Program-made: the position numbers and the translations under genes
Shown here: in pieces, positions 53,947 through 64,000 of the stretch
Numbering within the stretch: position 1 is the first letter of the stretch
Layout of the letters: each line of letters starts with the position of its first letter
The notes under the pieces: model-generated
The model's input: the letters and a program-made list of their open reading frames with translations, nothing else
The model's database searches: none
What the model was told of the DNA's origin: nothing
From: Bathynomus jamesi
Taxonomy: Eukaryota; Arthropoda; Malacostraca; Isopoda; Cirolanidae
Length of the DNA: 64,000 nt
Assembly (NCBI GenBank): GCA_023014485.1
Contig: JAJOZX010000482.1
Span: forward strand, 186,001-250,000
Direction: 5' to 3'

Positions 53947-54511
53947 CAGGGCCGGATTTTCCAATAGGCAACATAGGCCATTGGCCTAGGGCCCACCAGT
54001 AACTGGGGGCCCACTGGGGACCTCCTACAATCCCTTGACACAAACAGTATCATTGACAAATTTGCCATAGAAAAAAGCAGGAAAAAGTCATTTTGAACTT
54101 CACATAGTTGTGCTTGCAAAATTTATTATGCTTCAGTTTCATTGTATTTTTCCATTATTCCTATGTGTAAGATGTACATGATATGGAACTTGATTTACTT
54201 TGATGTACTTGATATGGAACTAATTTGATTAAAAATTATTAATGTGTAATGTATTACATTATGTTGTAATTCTTATTGCAAAATTTATTATGCTTCAATT
54301 TGACTGTATTTTTTTCCATTATTCCTTTGTGTAAGAATAAGTTGTACATGATATAAAACTAATTTGAATAAAATTATTGATGTGTTACATTATGTTGTAA
54401 TTCTTTTTTTTTTTACATTACAATATTACGATATATATATATATATATTTTGGGGGGGGGGGCACTGATAAGGTTTGGCCTAGGGCCCACAAGCAAGTAA
54501 ATCCGGCCCTG
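53947..54511. mobile_element. hAT-type MITE (565 bp) in BEL/Pao #2
   Basis: The inverted ends CAGGGCCGGATTTTCC and complement CAGGGCCGGATTTACT, with GGCCTAGGGCCCAC near both ends, are flanked by a perfect 8-bp duplication TTGACTAC (53939-53946 and 54512-54519). The interior is AT-rich and non-coding. Removing it rejoins the BEL/Pao protease frame. Confidence 0.95.
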
Positions 54512-55230
54512 TTGACTACAATTATCCAAAAGTGCTCTGCATTTAATTGATTTTTCTGAGTTTCTTATTCTCATCTGCATGGAAGGAATTAACGCTACTT
54601 CTTGATCAGTGTTTTTTAAACTTAATAAGTTAGTAACTTGTTTCCCTTGTTTTGAGTTTTCTTTTTGGGTAGCTACTTCAGTACTGGTTTTGGTTTTCTT
54701 ATCTTCCTCTGGTTTTCCTTTTTGTTTGGTACAAAGGAAGGATAAATGGTTAGAAAACCTACAAAATGAACAGGGTTGGAAAGAAATGGGGCATTCTTTG
54801 GCTTGGTGTTTAGATGAGGTGCATTTAGTACAATAATTTAATTTAGCAAGTTTTTTCAATTTATCCCAACTTTCAGGGAAAGAATCACATTTTGAGATTC
54901 TGTGAGAGTTTTTCTTACACAATTTGCAGTAAAGTTCTCTCTGGTCAGTATGTTGAGCTCTTCTTGAGGATTGTCTTTGGGTGGAAACTGCCAGAGTAGC
55001 TGTAGTTTGGCCAGAATACCATGGTTTTCTGGCTGGTTCTGGAGAGAAGTTTCTTTTTTGTTTAGGTATTAAGGTGGTTAATTCACTTTGACTTAGATCA
55101 AAATTAACATTAGCTAAGGTTTTGGTAGCTTCAGCAATGGCTTCTTTAAATCTATCAAAGTGGTCATAGAGTTTAAACCCACAAGTTCTTAAAAATTCCT
55201 GAGTTTCTTGACTTAGTTTATTATAATATA

Positions 55231-56426
55231 CAGGGTGGGCGGAAAGTAGCTCCCTATTTTGGATTGGTAAAAAAATACGTATATTATCCATTTATTTCAG
55301 AAGAAATAATACGAAAAGGTAGGCATACATGGTAGGTTTTCTCTAAAATTCAATGTGGGCTCCAACTCTTTCCACCAGCTTCTGGAGCCGCCCAGGAATG
55401 GCGTCCACTGACTTTAGCAGGAACTCCGGCGGGATGGAGGACATGACTTCCCGAATTCGGTCCTCCAGTTCTTCCAATGTCCTCAGTTTGGTGCGGTAGA
55501 CTTCTTCCTTTACCCACCCCCAAAGAAAGAAGTCGCACGGTGTCAAGTCGGGGCTCCTGGCTGGCCATTGATGTGGACCACGACGACCCATCCAACGCCC
55601 AGGGAAGTGGGCATCCAGCCACTCACGGACAACAAGAGCGAAGTGCGGAGGGGCGCCATCTTGCATAAATATCAGATCGTCGATGTTCTCCCATGTGCTG
55701 ACAACCGGCCAGACCTCGTTTCGCAAAATAGCAAGGTACCGCTCAGCATTCATGGTGTTGCGCAGAAGGAACGGGCCCACAACCTGATCTGAGGTCATAC
55801 CACACCACACCGTTACACTGAACCGATTCTGCCGTTTTTCAGCGGTAACCATGGGATCCTCTCCTGCCCAGTAGTGGCAATTGTGGCGGTTGACAAAGCC
55901 TCCGACGTGGAACACCGCCTCGTCGCTCCAGAGGATGTTGCGGAAGAGATGGGGGCCAGTCTTCATGCCAAGCCAGCATGATTTCCCCGAACTCCATGGG
56001 AATGTCGCAGTCCTCGTCCGAGAGAGATTGGCAGTAATGCGGCTTCCACGCACGCCAGTTCAGCTCCTTCTTCAGCACAGTTCGCACTGAGTAGCGGGAG
56101 AGTCCACTTTCCCGAGCTGCCTGGCGAGTTGACTTTCGTGGACTCGAACGACAGATTGCCAAACTTCGTACCGTGCCGCCAACTGGGCACGCTCCTGCAG
56201 TGTTAAACGCTCAGCCATGTTACCCTTCAATCTGAAATGAAAAAAAAAATGAACGTTACAATTGTACCACTTTAGAGAACACAAAGAGAACACTTTAGAG
56301 AAAAAAAGATTACCGTTACAATTGTACCACTTTAGAGAACACACCATAACAATATAACAATACAATCACAATTTATACATAATTTATATGTAATTTAAAT
56401 TAGGGAGCTACTTTCCGCCCACCCTG
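55231..56426 (-). mobile_element. Mariner-type transposon (1196 bp) in BEL/Pao #2 gag
   Basis: The inverted ends start CAGGGTGGGCGGAAAGTAGC and extend to about 30 bp (CTCCCTA). TA duplications lie at 55229-55230 and 56427-56428. It contains a minus-strand transposase pseudogene. A tandem copy of a 40-bp stretch (TTACAATTGTACCACTTTAGAGAACAC) occurs near 56250-56345 in its 5' leader. Confidence 0.93.
55343..56219 (-). pseudogene. Mariner-type transposase (DD41D-like spacing)
   Basis: Starts at the ATG complementing 56217-56219 (MAERLTLQERAQLAARYEVW). The helix-turn-helix part is shortened by a deletion after WQSVVRVHE, and the frame then shifts (SPRKSTRQAARESGLSRYSV in the next frame) and shifts again near 55950. 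The catalytic part (56053-55343) is open: ILWSDEAVFHVGG, FMQDGAPPHFALVV, RWMGRRGPHQWPARSPD and LTPCDFFLWGW. I count about 41 residues between the Asp of MQDG and the Asp of PCDFF. The C-terminus (RVGAHIEF) is complete. Dead because of the N-terminal deletion and shifts. Confidence 0.88.
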
Positions 56427-57372
56427 TACATACAAGAGTATATCTTCTAATTCTAATTTTTGAGTTTGCATTAAATTTATGGTAGAGTGCATATCTGCTT
56501 GAAAGTCATGAAGTGATTTAAAATTTTTGGTTATTATGGATTTGGTTAAAAGTGATTTTATTATGGGGAATTTAATTTGGCCTGGTGTTGCATAACAGCC
56601 CTCCAACTGCTGCCATGCTTCTTCATAAGATGTTTTACTTTCTTGCATGTAGTTTATTTGAATGGCAGGGTTTCCACTCAAATGTTGTTTTAGGTAGGCA
56701 AATTTCTCTTCTTCGGAAAGACCTATGTTATCATAAATGTTTCTGAATGAGGTCTTAAAGTTTTGAAATTTAGAGGGATTTCCATCAAATGGTAATATTT
56801 GAAGCTCAGGAATTTTAGTACTTATTCTTGGTTTAGGTTTGGCTTCGGCATTATTTTCTTTTTTAGTTGTTAATGCTTGTATCATTTGATCTATTTCAAG
56901 GTGGTAATAACTATTTTTTTCATCTAGTTTTTCTTGTTTAGCCTCTGAGAAGCCTTCGGAACAAACATACATTCTAAGGATTTCCTCATCTAAATTTTGT
57001 AACTTGTCCAGTTGTGAGGACAAAAGCCGAGCATGTGAATTTTTTTGTTCCTCAGTCCAATCATCCCATCTCTCTTTGATTGTAGCTAAAAGTTTAGTAG
57101 CTGAGGTTCTGATTGCTCCCCTCCTTTTTACCAATTTACTAGTTTCAAGTGCTTCCACATCACTTCCCAACCATGTCTCCATACTTTTTCCTGGAGTGGC
57201 TTCAGTTTCATTATCCATTTTTTAGGTTTAATATTATAAATGATATTATCAATGATATTTATAATTAAATTTTCAGATTATGTAAAAAATTTAATTCACT
57301 GGATTTAAAACTATTGTATCAGAAATAAAACAAAAAAGGGTAACTAACTTCTCGACTTCCCACCCGGGGGCG

Positions 57373-57935
57373 CCATATTGAAAAATTTATTGAAGAATTT
57401 ATTATTTAGCTTGAGAGAGATTATTTTTATTTAGGTGTAATATTAAGGTTAAGTTTACTTTAAATAGACACAATAATTATAGAAATAATAATGGCCTATT
57501 TAGACACTGTCAACATAGCTACAGACTTTTTCACTGCAGGTTGCAGTGGTTTTCAGGTTAAAATTTGGTCAGCAGCCAGATTACTAACTATGGTGAAGCT
57601 AAATTCATTAAAATTAATTTAGACTTACCAAAAATGAAGTTGCCAGTTGAACGTTACCCTTTCTGTTTCTAACTAATCTATAAGTTTCATTTAGTTTCCA
57701 GGTTTGAATTTTATTTGTTAAGTTTTAAGTTACTATTTAACACACTGCTAGGTTATTTATTTGTAGGGGCTATTTCCCAGACTTAGGTTTTGCAGGTTAA
57801 GTTAGGCTAGGGCTGTATTGCCCTTAAGTTTTTGTTTTTAAAGGTTTAAGGTTTAAGGTTTTGAGGGTTTTACTCAAGTTAAGTTAGGGCTATATTGCCT
57901 TTAAGTTTTAATAGGGGCTATAACAGCCATTTAAT
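57373..57935 (-). repeat. BEL/Pao #2 5' LTR remnant
   Basis: Direct match to 48588-49150 with about seven substitutions. After TTTAATTATTG the two copies part (TAGTAATGCC here, AGTTAGGGC there), so the outer part of this LTR, including the promoter-proximal U3 end, is lost. The primer-binding-like site is at its inner edge. Confidence 0.88.
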
Positions 57936-60411
57936 TATTGTAGTAATGCCTAGTTAAGAATATTAATTTTTGTTTAATTAAGATAATGTTTAATGTAAAT
58001 CATTTACTAATAATTATGAAATTACGAAAAAGTATGGTTCTTAGATTTAAATTGTTTAAAATGGGTAGAGTTGGCAGTCCTGAACAGAGGCCCAGAGAGC
58101 AGACTACCCACAAAAAGGAGTCTTGAGTCTTTAGGCGGCGCGTTAAGCGTGAGGTTGGCGTCATGTAACGTAAAATTTAATTAATTGTTTGTGTTCCTCT
58201 CCGACGTAAAATGTTATAGTAAAATTCCGTACTCGCACCCCCCCTAAATTACTTAAACCATTTTCGGAAGTAAATAAAAGAGTTAAAAAGTGTTAAAAGA
58301 GTGTTAATGAACCCCCCCCCCTTTGTTTTGTAACGGTTCATAGTCTCGGCGTGGCTACCATGAATATAATTGTAAAGTAGTGTTGAAATGAGTAAAGAGA
58401 GTGTAAAGATAAATGCAATAGAGATCAGAAAGTAGAGTAAATAATGAAGAGAAAGTAAATAAGAAAAGGTGTTCACTATATTTGGTGGCTAGCGGTGGTC
58501 TTACATCATATTTTGTATGAGGCTTACCCACATGACTAGTATTTCGATTAAAATTCTTCCAACCCGGTATATTAGCCAATAGCGTTAATGAATATTTTAT
58601 TTCGATTATTAAAATATCTAAATGCAAAGTTTATCCCGTTTGCAGGCAAATTTCGATTTCCATTCCTTAAAAATTCATTGTGAATGTAATTTCAAAATGG
58701 CGCATCGCCTTCGACATCCTTATAGCGTCCATTACAAACTTCGCGCCTAAAAATTTAATTTTTTTTCTTTCTTTTCGTGGGAGTTCGTTGATTCTGAAAT
58801 GTTCGTTTGTTCCATTTTTATCGTACGGTTTCGTTACTTTTCGTAGTCTAGTGACTCAAAAATTTATTTTAGTCGTGGTGCAGAGTCAGTAGAAAAATTT
58901 GTCTGACTCAATATTGCGAGTCATTATTACGTTAAATTTCGTTCATTAGGTCGGAGAGGACATAGTTTTGAAAATTTATCGTGCTGCCTGAGGACTCAAT
59001 TTTTCTTTTTTTCGTCTCTTCCACTGTTATGCCTGTTCAGCTTACCTTTGTTTACTTTTTGTGTTTAAACTTTTGGAATTAGTGATAATTGTGATCAGAA
59101 TAATGATAAATAAATAAATTTTATACGGTCCTGTCAAAATGTTTCAGCGAAAATTTGTACCGATTGTAAAACATTTCATGAACATGAAAAATTTTCTGGG
59201 TTTCATTAGCAGATTTTTGATTATATTTCGATTGCTTGTATATAATAATAGGATTATTTTATTGTTTATATAGATTTACGGGCTTTTTGCTTTGCTTCGC
59301 TTCGCGCTATATAGGATTAAGTTACATTTTAAGGGACAGTCGAAAAATAATCTTAAACATAATAAATTGTCGGATTATAGGCTGGCCGTATAGGATTGTG
59401 TTAACACTTCAAAATAAGCTAAATTCGTTTAACTGAAATAGAGAAATTGTGTGAAATTTTCTATAAATTTTTGTTGGATTTTTTTTATATATTCATTAAT
59501 TATACACTTACATATTAACTTATACGTATATATTAGTTATATATATAATTTTATATATTTATATACTCATAAAGTTTGGTAGGTAGGCTGATTATCTATT
59601 TTTTTTTTCTCTCCATTTCTTTCGTTCATTTTCATGACAATTCCGACATATTATTTTGTAAAATGGCTATTGTATTGTACTAAAGAAAGATTTCTTGTAG
59701 GCCTATCGTTAAAGATTTTTCGGAGATTAACCGTTACTACAGTATCTGTCTATTGAGTATTAAATTTTTAGTTATTTAACAAAATTTTAATTGGTTTAAC
59801 ATAAATAATCATAGGATTTTTTTTTAATAAGCACAAATGTTATGCATTAAATTCTAAATTGTGCTTTCCACGCGTAACATTGAATTTATTAATTATAGGT
59901 CTAAAAAAAGTGCAGCAGTAAATTTTATTTTTATTTCGGCGGCCAATGTGAGTTACGGTACACATTTTACGAAAGCTGGATATTATTATAATTATTTTTG
60001 AATTACAGAAATTGGTGTAGAAATTTTTCATATAGTTTCTTTACGTTTTATAAATGCATTCAATTTTATTTTTATAGGTAGGCCGATTTTTATTTTTCTT
60101 TCTTCCAGTTCAATGACAATGGTAAAATTTTTATTTGGGATTTAGATTGTATTCTAAAAAGGATGTTTTGATTTGATATTTTAATTTGGGTATTAGAAAT
60201 GAAAAATGTCCTTTTTTTTTTAGTTAGAGCGTTTGCATAGAAAAAATTACAAAATTGTCAGGATATAATGCAGTTTCATTCGGCTACGTAGGGATATTTG
60301 TATAGAGGTTCGCTTACAAACAAAGCGACCGCTCTCAATTAGGCAATGTTTTGTTTTTGTTTACAGTAGGTTGCGTGTATTTTTGAGTGCATATTATCTA
60401 TTATTATTTAG
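57936..60411. other. Unassigned AT-rich sequence
   Basis: 2.5 kb without a convincing open frame, transposon terminus or repeat on either strand. Short C-runs (58235-58241, 58313-58321) and T-rich stretches are the only notable local features. It may be old intergenic DNA or decayed repeats. Confidence 0.5.
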
Positions 60412-63400
60412 TAGGGCAGAGTGAAAAACTCATTTTTCGCATTTTCAAATTGGCTAGTGTGGAAAATGTGTGGAGTAGTGAGGAAATAAGCTGGTATAAA
60501 TTTAAAATCATAACATTAATATCTTCAGGTGCCACAATGACCTTCAATATTGAAAAAAATTGAAAAAAAGCAGATTTTAACCAATAATTACAGAAGAGTC
60601 CACGATGCACAATAGACAAGAATTTATTCACACTTGTATAAAAATAGCTCAGTCAACCTTTAAAAAAGTTTCTATTCTCTAAAAACAGTTTTCTATAGTC
60701 AGCTCACTCAGCTGTCACGTGAGTACCTCGGTTCAGTGTAGCTGTCGCTCTCGTAGCAGGTGGGTGTTCTGTTGTTGGCGTTACTCAGATAGTCTAAACT
60801 ATATTTCTTATATATTTTGCATTTCTGTATTGTGTTGCCCTAAGTTTGCCATGTACTATTAACTGAAATTAACGTATAATTGATATTAGCTCTTTCTTTT
60901 TCAGATTTGTATACTTTCAAAATGTCTCGAGTTTGTGCAAAATCAACCAGGGCCTCAACTGAGTGCCCCATGTTTGGTATGGGGGAAGATTTGTGGCACA
61001 GGAATCTTCCTACATACGAAGGAGTTTTTAAATATTACTTGTTTGTAAGAAACGATTTGAAACAGAATACTAATAAAGATCCTTCAATATCTCAAATATT
61101 AGAACAAGTTGTTGATAAATTGAAAACAATTTGGGAAAGTGCTTCCGTCCCAATTCTGTCAGACAGGCGAATTGAAACAATGTTCAGAAGCTACCACGAA
61201 AAGTATCGTGTCATTATGAAGCCATACCAAAGCAGAAAAAATTCTGAAGCTTACAAAGCAAAGATTGATATGTTCAAAAAAGAAGCACACACGAAACTTT
61301 TTGACATTGCAGCGTGCAAGTGCAAAGTACTAACACAATGTTCTTGTCCCAAAGAAAAAACGGTTCCAAAGGAAGAAGTGACGTTCCTCTTAGATCAAAG
61401 GAGTGAAAGAAAACTGTTTATTGATAGAGTAGATATTACACTCTCAAAGAAAAAAGCATCTACGTTGCTAAGAAAGCAAAAAGAAGCTGTGAGGCTCACC
61501 AAAGAATCTTCACAGGAGAAATTGCAGGATACAAATGTTGAATTATCATCATCGACATCAAATACTGAAAGTGAATCTGGCGAAATATCAGACGATACAT
61601 TTCCAGAGCCAGTTAGCTCGAAGAGAAAGCTCGAACAACCTGAAGAACAATTATTCAAGAAAAGGAAAACTACAAATCTACCTTCAGTGGCTACTGCTTG
61701 TGACAGGACTGCAGTTTCAGATCGAGCTGCAGCATTCATTGTTAGTGCAGTATTGCAAGATATTGGAGAAGTTTCTATTGACAATACATCTGAAGTAGTG
61801 GATAGGAGTAAAATCAGAAGAGAAAGACAAAAGAAGAGATCAGAAATTATGAAAGATCAAAATCAGGTCCCAATCAGAGGAATCTATTTTGATGGTCGAA
61901 AAGATTCTACACTCTTCCAAGAAAAAAAAGAGTCCAAAGTATATCAGAAGAAGGTAACAGAAGAACATATCACTTTAGTGAGAGAACCTGGTTCAGATTA
62001 TTTGGGCCATTATTCTGTGAATTCTGGATCAGCTGAAGAAATATGTAAAGGAATGTTTGAGTATATTGGAAATAATGACATGAACCTGGAAAACCTTGTT
62101 GCCATTGGATGCGATGGTGCAGCAGTCAACACTGGAGAAAAGGGAGGCGTTATAAGGCTTATAGAATTGAAGCTGAAGAAGCCAGTTCAACATTTAGTGT
62201 GCCAGCTCCATGCCAATGAATTGCCATTACGCCATTTAGTTGCAAAGCTGGATGGAAAAACATCTGGCCCCCGCGGATTCACCGGTCCTATTGGCAGGGA
62301 ATTAGAGAACTGTGAGAGTCTTCCTATTGTCGAGTTTGAAAGGATTGATGCTGAGGAACCAACTGTAGACTGTGAAGATCTTAGCACCGACCAAAAATAT
62401 CTAATTGATATTCATCAGGCCATAACAAAGGGATATTGCTCTCCAGATCTTGCTCATCGTAGTCCAGGCAAAATGGCACATTCACGATGGCTGACTACAG
62501 CAAATCGTTTGCTTCGTCTATACGTTTCAACTGTAAGTCCATCTGAGAACCTCATGAACATTGCTTCTTTTATAATGAAGGTCTACATCCCAATGTGGTT
62601 TTCTATTAAGCAAAGTACGTCTTTTGTCAATGGCTCAAAACATGTTTTCAAAACTATTGAACTAACAAGAACACTGAATGACGAAGTAAAGGATATTGTA
62701 AACCCTGTCATACAAAGAAATGCATTTTTTGCAAATCCAGAAAATATTCTAGCATCAATGATTCATGATGACCGCAGCGCCATAAGAGAATTAGCGTGGA
62801 GGCGAATAAAGAAAGCAAGGCAAACAAACAAGGAAAAAGTTGTGAGGCGTTTCACAGTACCTGTTATTCAATTTGAAGCTACTGATTATACTGATTTAAT
62901 TAATTGGCAAAAATGCATTGTCACTGAACCACCTGTGACAAGACACCTGACAGAAAATGAGATTGAAGAATTCATAGAAAACAAGAGTACCCCTCCATTC
63001 GAGAAATTCCCTTGTCATACACAAGTAGTAGAAAGAATGGTAAAATTAGTGACTGAAGCATCATCAAAAGTATTTGGATTGAACGCGCGAGATGGCTTCA
63101 TAAGATCAACACTTCAGTCACGTAAAAAAATGCCATCATTCGAAAGTAAAGCTGAATATAAAGTTTAAACAAAACGTTAATAGAAAAAAACATGCGCAAG
63201 GATGGGTGGTTGGGAGGGCATGGGTGGAGCTCGACACGCAGCCACCTCCTCGTGGTGAGTTCTGGATTATTTAGATCATTAATCAAAAGAACATTGATCT
63301 AAATAAACTAAGAGCTGCGTAATTCAGTAACTATTTTGGTAATTGGAACACTTAATATACTGTATAATAATAACAAGTAAGTTTCAGTTATTGTACTAAT

Positions 63401-63581
63401 GCAGAATATAAGAAAATCATTATATTTCACTTTTTTCGACGGCTTTGTGGCACCTGAAGATATAATTTCGCAGGACTAATATTTATGCACAGTCATTATC
63501 TATAGCACCCACATATTTTCCGCACTAGCCATATTTGAATTTCGAAAAAAAGTTTAAAAACCTCATTTTCGATCCGCCCTA
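60412..63581 (+). mobile_element. hAT-like DNA transposon, copy 2 (apparently complete)
   Basis: 3170 bp. Starts TAGGGCAGAGTG and ends in the complement of TAGGGCGGATCG, with a perfect 8-bp duplication TTATTTAG at 60404-60411 and 63582-63589. Near-identical to copy 1 along its length. The structure is a 5' untranslated exon with donor CAG|GTGGGT at 60760, an intron to the acceptor at 60903-60904, one long coding exon (60922-63168), and about 410 bp of 3' flank. Termini, duplication and open frame all suggest recent activity. Confidence 0.94.
60922..63168 (+). CDS. hAT-like putative transposase, 748 codons, intact
   Basis: The open frame extends upstream to 60880 through a TTG, but the ATG at 60922 lies 17 bases after a strong acceptor and is preferred. 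N-terminal part basic and helical. CKCKVLTQCSC at about 133-142 is a possible zinc-binding cluster. A Ser/Glu-rich region is followed by basic clusters (SKRKLE, FKKRKTTN near 233-252) that could be a nuclear localisation signal. Then IYFDGRKDST (about 322), AIGCDGAAVNTGE (about 395), HLVCQLHANELPLRHL (about 424-439), HSRWLTTANRL (about 520) and CHTQVVERMVKLVTEA near 698-713. The Asp-Asp-(Cys/His)-Trp-Glu order is reminiscent of the RNase H-fold of hAT transposases, though the usual hAT C-terminal dimerisation motif is not seen. Function inferred from termini, duplication and repeat copy. Confidence 0.85.
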   Translation: MSRVCAKSTRASTECPMFGMGEDLWHRNLPTYEGVFKYYLFVRNDLKQNTNKDPSISQILEQVVDKLKTIWESASVPILSDRRIETMFRSYHEKYRVIMKPYQSRKNSEAYKAKIDMFKKEAHTKLFDIAACKCKVLTQCSCPKEKTVPKEEVTFLLDQRSERKLFIDRVDITLSKKKASTLLRKQKEAVRLTKESSQEKLQDTNVELSSSTSNTESESGEISDDTFPEPVSSKRKLEQPEEQLFKKRKTTNLPSVATACDRTAVSDRAAAFIVSAVLQDIGEVSIDNTSEVVDRSKIRRERQKKRSEIMKDQNQVPIRGIYFDGRKDSTLFQEKKESKVYQKKVTEEHITLVREPGSDYLGHYSVNSGSAEEICKGMFEYIGNNDMNLENLVAIGCDGAAVNTGEKGGVIRLIELKLKKPVQHLVCQLHANELPLRHLVAKLDGKTSGPRGFTGPIGRELENCESLPIVEFERIDAEEPTVDCEDLSTDQKYLIDIHQAITKGYCSPDLAHRSPGKMAHSRWLTTANRLLRLYVSTVSPSENLMNIASFIMKVYIPMWFSIKQSTSFVNGSKHVFKTIELTRTLNDEVKDIVNPVIQRNAFFANPENILASMIHDDRSAIRELAWRRIKKARQTNKEKVVRRFTVPVIQFEATDYTDLINWQKCIVTEPPVTRHLTENEIEEFIENKSTPPFEKFPCHTQVVERMVKLVTEASSKVFGLNARDGFIRSTLQSRKKMPSFESKAEYKV

Positions 63582-63589
63582 TTATTTAG

Positions 63590-64000
63590 TATAACAATGC
63601 AAATTTGTAGTTTCACTTGGAAACGATAAATTACTGGGATTTTTGTGATTTGCAAACCATACTGGGGTTTCTGTTGAAGGAGAGAGTTGTCTCTCAGATG
63701 TAATTTGCGAATTGCGAGTTCAATTCATATGAAATTTAGAGTTTCAAGTTGGAATTACTGTATTAAAATAATTTTTGGTAGTAATATTTAATTTTTTTTA
63801 CTTTTTAATAACTGTTTTGGAAAATTATTATTGTTGAAACCTTCAGTCGGGGGTTAACTAATGCATTTGAAACATTGGCTCAAGTGTACACTCGGAAATG
63901 GAGCCTTCTAGATAGCCAGTAACGTTTTTGTGGCGTCTTTGTGTGCTCCTCCTCAAAGGGCAAGAGGGTTCATGATTGTCAGAGAATGGATGACATGAAG
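63590..64000. other. Unassigned sequence at window end
   Basis: AT-rich, no convincing open frame or repeat terminus visible. Confidence 0.5.

Larger units (their letters stand above)
54512..57218 (-). pseudogene. BEL/Pao #2 Gag and protease start, split by a mariner
   Basis: The N-terminal part starts at 57218 (MDNETEATPGKSMETW). It contains a helical region, LQILPFDGNPSKFQNFKTSF, EEKFAYLKQHLSGNPA and EAWQQLEGCYATPGQI, then runs into the mariner at 56427. It resumes at 55228 with YYNKLSQETQEFLRTCGF, HFDRFKEAIAEATKTL, Cys knuckles (CKLCKKNSHRISKC, CTKCTSSKHQAKEC, CSFCRFSNHLSFLC) and IKCRALLDNCSQ, the start of the A17 protease, where the hAT MITE lies. No frameshift is needed within either part, so the two insertions are the main damage. 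Confidence 0.88.
48588..57935 (-). mobile_element. BEL/Pao LTR retrotransposon #2 (minus strand)
   Basis: 3' LTR at 48588-49598, 5' LTR remnant at 57373-57935. The two share about 560 bp with roughly seven mismatches, so this copy is older than the Gypsy element. On the minus strand a TGGCGCCCCCGGG primer-binding-like sequence adjoins the 5' LTR (57374 downward) and a CCTTGGGGGGAA polypurine tract precedes the 3' LTR (49610-49599). The 5' LTR lacks about 450 bp of its outer end. The internal region codes gag, protease, RT, RNase H and integrase, and is broken by a hAT MITE (53947-54511) and a mariner (55231-56426). It lies head-to-head against the truncated end of BEL/Pao #1. Confidence 0.88.

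Overview
The window is eukaryotic, AT-rich and made almost entirely of nested transposable elements and microsatellites. There is no bacterial-style operon, rRNA or free-standing tRNA gene. CR1/Jockey-like LINEs, BEL/Pao and Ty3/Gypsy LTR retrotransposons, several Tc1/mariner lineages, hAT MITEs, a tRNA-derived SINE and long (AT)n, (CT)n and (GT)n runs together suggest an arthropod. A microsatellite-rich crustacean such as a decapod is my best guess (inference).

Layout. 1-6319: a degenerate LINE split by a DD37E-type mariner (1019-2390), whose right edge was then hit by a hAT-like transposon (2396-5555). 6400-9680: a second LINE split by a 5'-truncated CR1-like LINE (6645-8296) and a hAT MITE (8326-8836). 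9.7-14.0 kb: microsatellites, a dimeric tRNA-derived SINE, an LTR with adjacent primer-binding site, a hAT MITE and a Tigger-like relic. 14100-22595: an 8.5-kb Tc1-like element with 136-bp terminal inverted repeats, stuffed with a mariner relic, (CT)n-linked LINE copies and a CACTG-ended transposon (19988-21442) that itself carries a small MITE. 24.5-35.4 kb: two more members of the CACTG family (24538-26421 and 32612-35383, the latter with a clear three-exon gene of about 562 codons), a divergent relative of the hAT-like transposase (29411-31781), and two long palindromes set between (TA)n arrays. 35.4-39.4 kb: a fold-back element, a second SINE copy, a few possible host exons and a second LTR with paired CRE palindromes. 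39.4-57.9 kb: a LINE endonuclease fragment, a plus-strand BEL/Pao element interrupted by a Ty3/Gypsy element with apparently identical LTRs (41929-46902), and a minus-strand BEL/Pao element (48588-57935) carrying a hAT MITE and a mariner. 57936-60411 has nothing recognisable. 60412-63581 is a nearly intact second copy of the hAT-like transposon with a 748-codon open reading frame and a perfect 8-bp target duplication.

The genes here are parasites of the genome rather than a cooperating pathway. The most interesting are two transposase families I cannot place firmly: (i) the TAGGGC-ended, 8-bp-TSD hAT-like family (two near-identical copies plus one divergent relative), and (ii) the CACTG-ended family with 3-bp TTA/TAA duplications, whose members differ in intron content. 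Host-gene evidence is weak and limited to short splice-flanked coding pieces near 23.4 kb and 37.0-37.8 kb.
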